Positions 62,001 to 64,000 of a DNA stretch of 64,000 nucleotides are shown piece after piece. This stretch comes from an uncultured Bacteroidales bacterium (GTDB lineage Bacteria; Bacteroidota; Bacteroidia; Bacteroidales; Paludibacteraceae). The notes beneath the pieces were generated by a model that searched no databases, was not told the DNA's origin, and saw nothing but the letters and a program-made list of their open reading frames with translations. The position numbers were made by a program, and so were the translations under genes. The stretch covers positions 124,001-188,000 of the forward strand of contig CACYZT010000001.1 in the NCBI GenBank assembly GCA_902778935.1, read 5' to 3'. How positions within the stretch are numbered: position 1 is the stretch's first letter; each line of letters opens with the position of its first letter.

Positions 62001-64000
62001 GGTCAATACAATATCAGCGCAAGCGAAGTGGATGCCAGTGGCCATCTGACGAACCCGAAGAAACGCTGGGCAGGTATTATGCGGCGGTTGGACAACACCG
62101 ACTTTGAGAAAGCGAACATTGAGTACATCCAGTTCTGGCTCATGGACCCTGCTCTCACGAACCCGGACGGATATGAAGGAGAGTTGTATATCAACCTCGG
62201 TGATGTGAGCGAAGATATTTTGCGGGACGGCAAGAAAGCCTTTGAGCATGGTCTGCCCGTAAGCCCGACCGACCAAGGACGAGTGGACTCAACGATATGG
62301 GGTTACGTACCGCGTACAACAAGTACGGTGGTTGCCTTCAGCAATGAAGCCGGCTCACGAGCCATGCAGGATGTCGGTCTGAACGGTTTGAGCAAAGAGC
62401 AGGAGAAGACTTGGCCTGCCTACAAGCAATATCTGGACGAATTGCAAAACCGTGTGTCGGCGGATGTATGGAACGCATGGGGCAACGAGCGCTTCTCGCC
62501 GCGTAACACGCCTTCGGGCGACTTGTATCACTACTACCGCGGTACCGATTATGACCAGGAAGAAGTGTCTATTCTGGACCGCTACAAGCATTTCAACGGT
62601 ACTGAAGGTAACTCTCCCGCTACTGAGCAACAGACCGAGAGTTACGGAACGGCTTCCACGCTCACACCGGATATTGAGGACATCAACCAGGATAATACCC
62701 TCAACGAGTACGAGAAATACTATCAGTACAAAGTCATCCTGCGCCCTGATATGATGGAGGTAGGACGTCAGCATATCACGGAGAAAAAAATCCGTAAAGT
62801 GACGCTGCGTAACGGTACAACGGCAGAGGTGACATGGTATCAGTTTAAGATTCCTTTGAGAGGAGATAGTGCGACCGTTCAGAAAATCGGTTCCATCCGC
62901 AACTGGAAATCGATTCGCTTCATGCGTATGTACCTGACGGGTTGCGAGCATGAAACGCATTTACGTTTTGCCACACTCGATCTCGTTCGCGGAGACTGGC
63001 GTCAGTACACGCGTGACTTGGCGCCCGTCGGTGTTCCTGTTAATAGCGGCGCTTCCATTGATGTACAGACCGTAAATATCGAAGAGAATAGTACACGTAC
63101 ACCGGTCAACTATGTGTTACCACCGGGTGTGAGTCGTCAGACCGACCCAGGTCAGGCACAACTTATTGCCCAAAACGAACAATCGATGGTTCTCCGCGTC
63201 ATGAACCTCAGTCCGCATGACGCGAGAGCAATGTACAAGAACACCGGTTATGACATGCGTCAGTATAAGAATCTGCAGATGTTTGTTCATGCGGAGAAAC
63301 TGGAGTCCGTGGACCCGGACCTGAAAGACGGAGACCTGACCTGTTTCATCCGTTTGGGTAGTGACCTTCGCAATAACTATTACGAATATGAGATTCCGCT
63401 GCATCTGACTCCACCGGGTGTGTATAACAATAATTCTGCTATTGATCGTGTTGCCGTTTGGCCGACAGAGAATATGTTCGATTTCGAACTCAAGACCCTT
63501 ACTGCCGCCAAATTGGCGCGTAACAAAGCCAAACGCGCAGGAAACGAAGGAGTGAGCAACACCATTCCATACGTGCTGTACGATGAAGCGAACGACAAAC
63601 CGCAGAACAAGATTACCGTGCTCGGTAACCCGACACTGGAGGATGTCAGCACGATTATGATCGGTGTGCGTAACAGCGGTCAGCACGATGCGAGCGGAGA
63701 AATCTGGGTTAATGAGTTGCGTCTAAGCCAATTCAACGAGCAAGGCGGTGTAGCAGCAATGGCGAACGCGGCCCTCGCGATTAGCGACATTGCGCAAGTG
63801 AATGTAGCCGGTCGTCTGGAGACCGCCGGTTACGGCTCGATTGAGTCCAATGTGCTTGACCGAAACATGGAGAATTTCTACCAACTCAACGTGAGTGCCG
63901 CACTCGAAGGAGGACGACTCTTCCCTGAGAAAGCGAAGATTCAAATGCCACTCTATGTGTCGTATAGCAACGAGACCACAAGTCCGGACTATGACCCGCT
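59028..64000 (+). CDS. sprA: SprA/Sov-type outer-membrane protein of the type IX secretion system, N-terminal part
   Basis: The open frame starts at a TTG and runs off the end of the window (1657 codons seen; family members are about 2400 residues). A signal peptide (ILFFVLLLPIVVGGAYAQ) is followed by a Lys/Glu-rich coiled segment (about residues 35-65). The SprA-type opening comes next (SSLDLEDPNNISTTVEYQ, PYLLTQDEYNHY). Further on are many barrel-strand segments (FNLSYNTEASFSFDQQNLKL; SGKYKGTNGSEIRLNAMNVP). SprA forms the large outer-membrane translocon of type IX secretion. No in-frame ATG sits near the signal peptide, so the TTG start is preferred. Confidence 0.93.
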   Translation, partial: MYKRIVTILFFVLLLPIVVGGAYAQTTKPKTLKELIAEEKARKEAEKAEREAQEQRAKAREQRPATADQTQTSGQATTPEEAADYVTETDSALWAPTRVKQLGAQNFGELTMPQSSLDLEDPNNISTTVEYQPESGTYIIRTKIGDTDVTTPYLLTQDEYNHYAERQMMHRYWQQKIGEVEHNNETKFDITDMKFNIGPADKVFGPGGVQLKMQGSAELLFGFKHQYIDNPSLTVRARNNNIFDFDEKIQASIQGKVGTRLNFNLSYNTEASFSFDQQNLKLNYKGEEDDIIQSIEAGNVTMDLPSSLIRGSRALFGIKTNLKFGKLKIQALISQQNSEAQTVSSKGGAQMTKFDISGDNYDENRHFFLSHFFRDHYEEAMKNVPYVASGITINKIEVWVTNKRGNYDQARNLVAFADLGENNAHTQQNWGSAPNLPPDNNANDLYNTIKQTNFRDLQQTSIAMQSVHDYDGFSPEGGVDFEKIESARLLTSSEYTLNSALGYISLKSALNQDEVLAVAYEYTYNGKVYQVGEFSTDGNDELRAPNALAMKMLRSSANAPSKKNRGTWDLMMKNIYSLGATSVQADKFELYVTYRNDSVGTDVQYLNEGPISGKQLLRVMDLDRLDQKNNTSPDGRFDFIDGLTVYSSSGKIIFPVLEPFGSHLAKALGNDPKLMAKYCFQELYDSTLVIAQELSEKNKFHMTGKYKGTNGSEIRLNAMNVPRGSVTVTAGGATLIENVDYTVDYTMGTVTILNTSILESGTNVDVRLENQGTFSLQRKNLFGAHLEYEFNKDLVLGGTIMHLRERPLTTKVNTGSEPLANTIWGVNGSWKTEMQWLTNAIDKIPWITATAPSTFTLNAEFAHLIPGHTNDVGRVGTAYIDDFESTTTNIDVHYPSYWFLCATPAVFDESKAINQTSYNKNRAHLAWFSVDPIFGYPQTNTPAHIRNDADAMSDHRTRIVYQDEIYPNKQEASNIDTKLPILNLAYYPTERGQYNISASEVDASGHLTNPKKRWAGIMRRLDNTDFEKANIEYIQFWLMDPALTNPDGYEGELYINLGDVSEDILRDGKKAFEHGLPVSPTDQGRVDSTIWGYVPRTTSTVVAFSNEAGSRAMQDVGLNGLSKEQEKTWPAYKQYLDELQNRVSADVWNAWGNERFSPRNTPSGDLYHYYRGTDYDQEEVSILDRYKHFNGTEGNSPATEQQTESYGTASTLTPDIEDINQDNTLNEYEKYYQYKVILRPDMMEVGRQHITEKKIRKVTLRNGTTAEVTWYQFKIPLRGDSATVQKIGSIRNWKSIRFMRMYLTGCEHETHLRFATLDLVRGDWRQYTRDLAPVGVPVNSGASIDVQTVNIEENSTRTPVNYVLPPGVSRQTDPGQAQLIAQNEQSMVLRVMNLSPHDARAMYKNTGYDMRQYKNLQMFVHAEKLESVDPDLKDGDLTCFIRLGSDLRNNYYEYEIPLHLTPPGVYNNNSAIDRVAVWPTENMFDFELKTLTAAKLARNKAKRAGNEGVSNTIPYVLYDEANDKPQNKITVLGNPTLEDVSTIMIGVRNSGQHDASGEIWVNELRLSQFNEQGGVAAMANAALAISDIAQVNVAGRLETAGYGSIESNVLDRNMENFYQLNVSAALEGGRLFPEKAKIQMPLYVSYSNETTSPDYDP

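Overview
The window looks like a chromosomal segment of a member of the Bacteroidales (Bacteroidota). It has at least eleven promoters of the Bacteroidota type (a TTTG or TTG box exactly 19-20 bp upstream of TAnnTTTG), many Bacteroidota lipoproteins, a MoxR-Bat operon, type IX secretion/gliding proteins (SprA, GldG-like, PorT-like) and DUF4861, DUF5675 and DUF5683 proteins. I cannot name the genus. No rRNA, tRNA or CRISPR array was seen.

Layout. 1-2012: end of murD, then ftsW (cell wall and division). 2013-6933: small lipoprotein and secreted-protein units, three of which share an unusual double-box operator. 6944-10459: a restriction-modification pair (Mrr-like nuclease plus a large adenine methyltransferase). 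10460-14880: a small accessory island with an HNH endonuclease, phage-like small proteins, a holin/DUF5675 pair, three strongly structured non-coding elements and terminator-promoter junctions, but no integrase or capsid genes. 15012-23205: eight-gene MoxR/Bat operon behind a sigma-54-like promoter. 23287-38917: a long, tightly overlapped run (nrnA, PPIase, gldG-like, LysM protein, PorT-like, kduI, DUF4861, GT9, parAB, DUF5683, lytic transglycosylase, MerR, YfhO). 38910-50311 (minus strand): an AT-rich surface-glycan cluster. It encodes a near-complete route to CMP-activated 2-hydroxyethylphosphonate (PEP mutase fused to a cytidylyltransferase, phosphonopyruvate decarboxylase, phosphonoacetaldehyde reductase-like enzyme, LicD transferase). 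Next to it is a polyprenyl-phosphate-pentose module (UbiA-type transferase, HAD phosphatase, small flippase, GT-C enzyme). 50413-57060: sugar-phosphate and nucleotide-sugar genes (kdsC, kdsD, ispD-like; then the GDP-D-glycero-D-manno-heptose set gmhA, hddA and an HddC-GmhB fusion). 57066-64000: thiL, ruvA and the first 1657 codons of sprA.

The main surprises are: (1) three promoters carrying two TTCCCAAG boxes 12 bp apart, always 7 bp upstream of the -33 element; (2) the phosphonate-glycan cluster; (3) many short tandem repeats whose word differs from locus to locus (6-8 nt), some filling the whole gap between a stop codon and the next start, others sitting in frame inside conserved proteins; (4) a GC-rich palindromic element inserted in frame in both ftsW and a DUF58 gene, in opposite orientations; (5) structured elements in the island, one of them flanked by 16-bp direct repeats; (6) a 32-bp perfect palindrome that ends two convergent genes and gives both proteins the same C-terminus.
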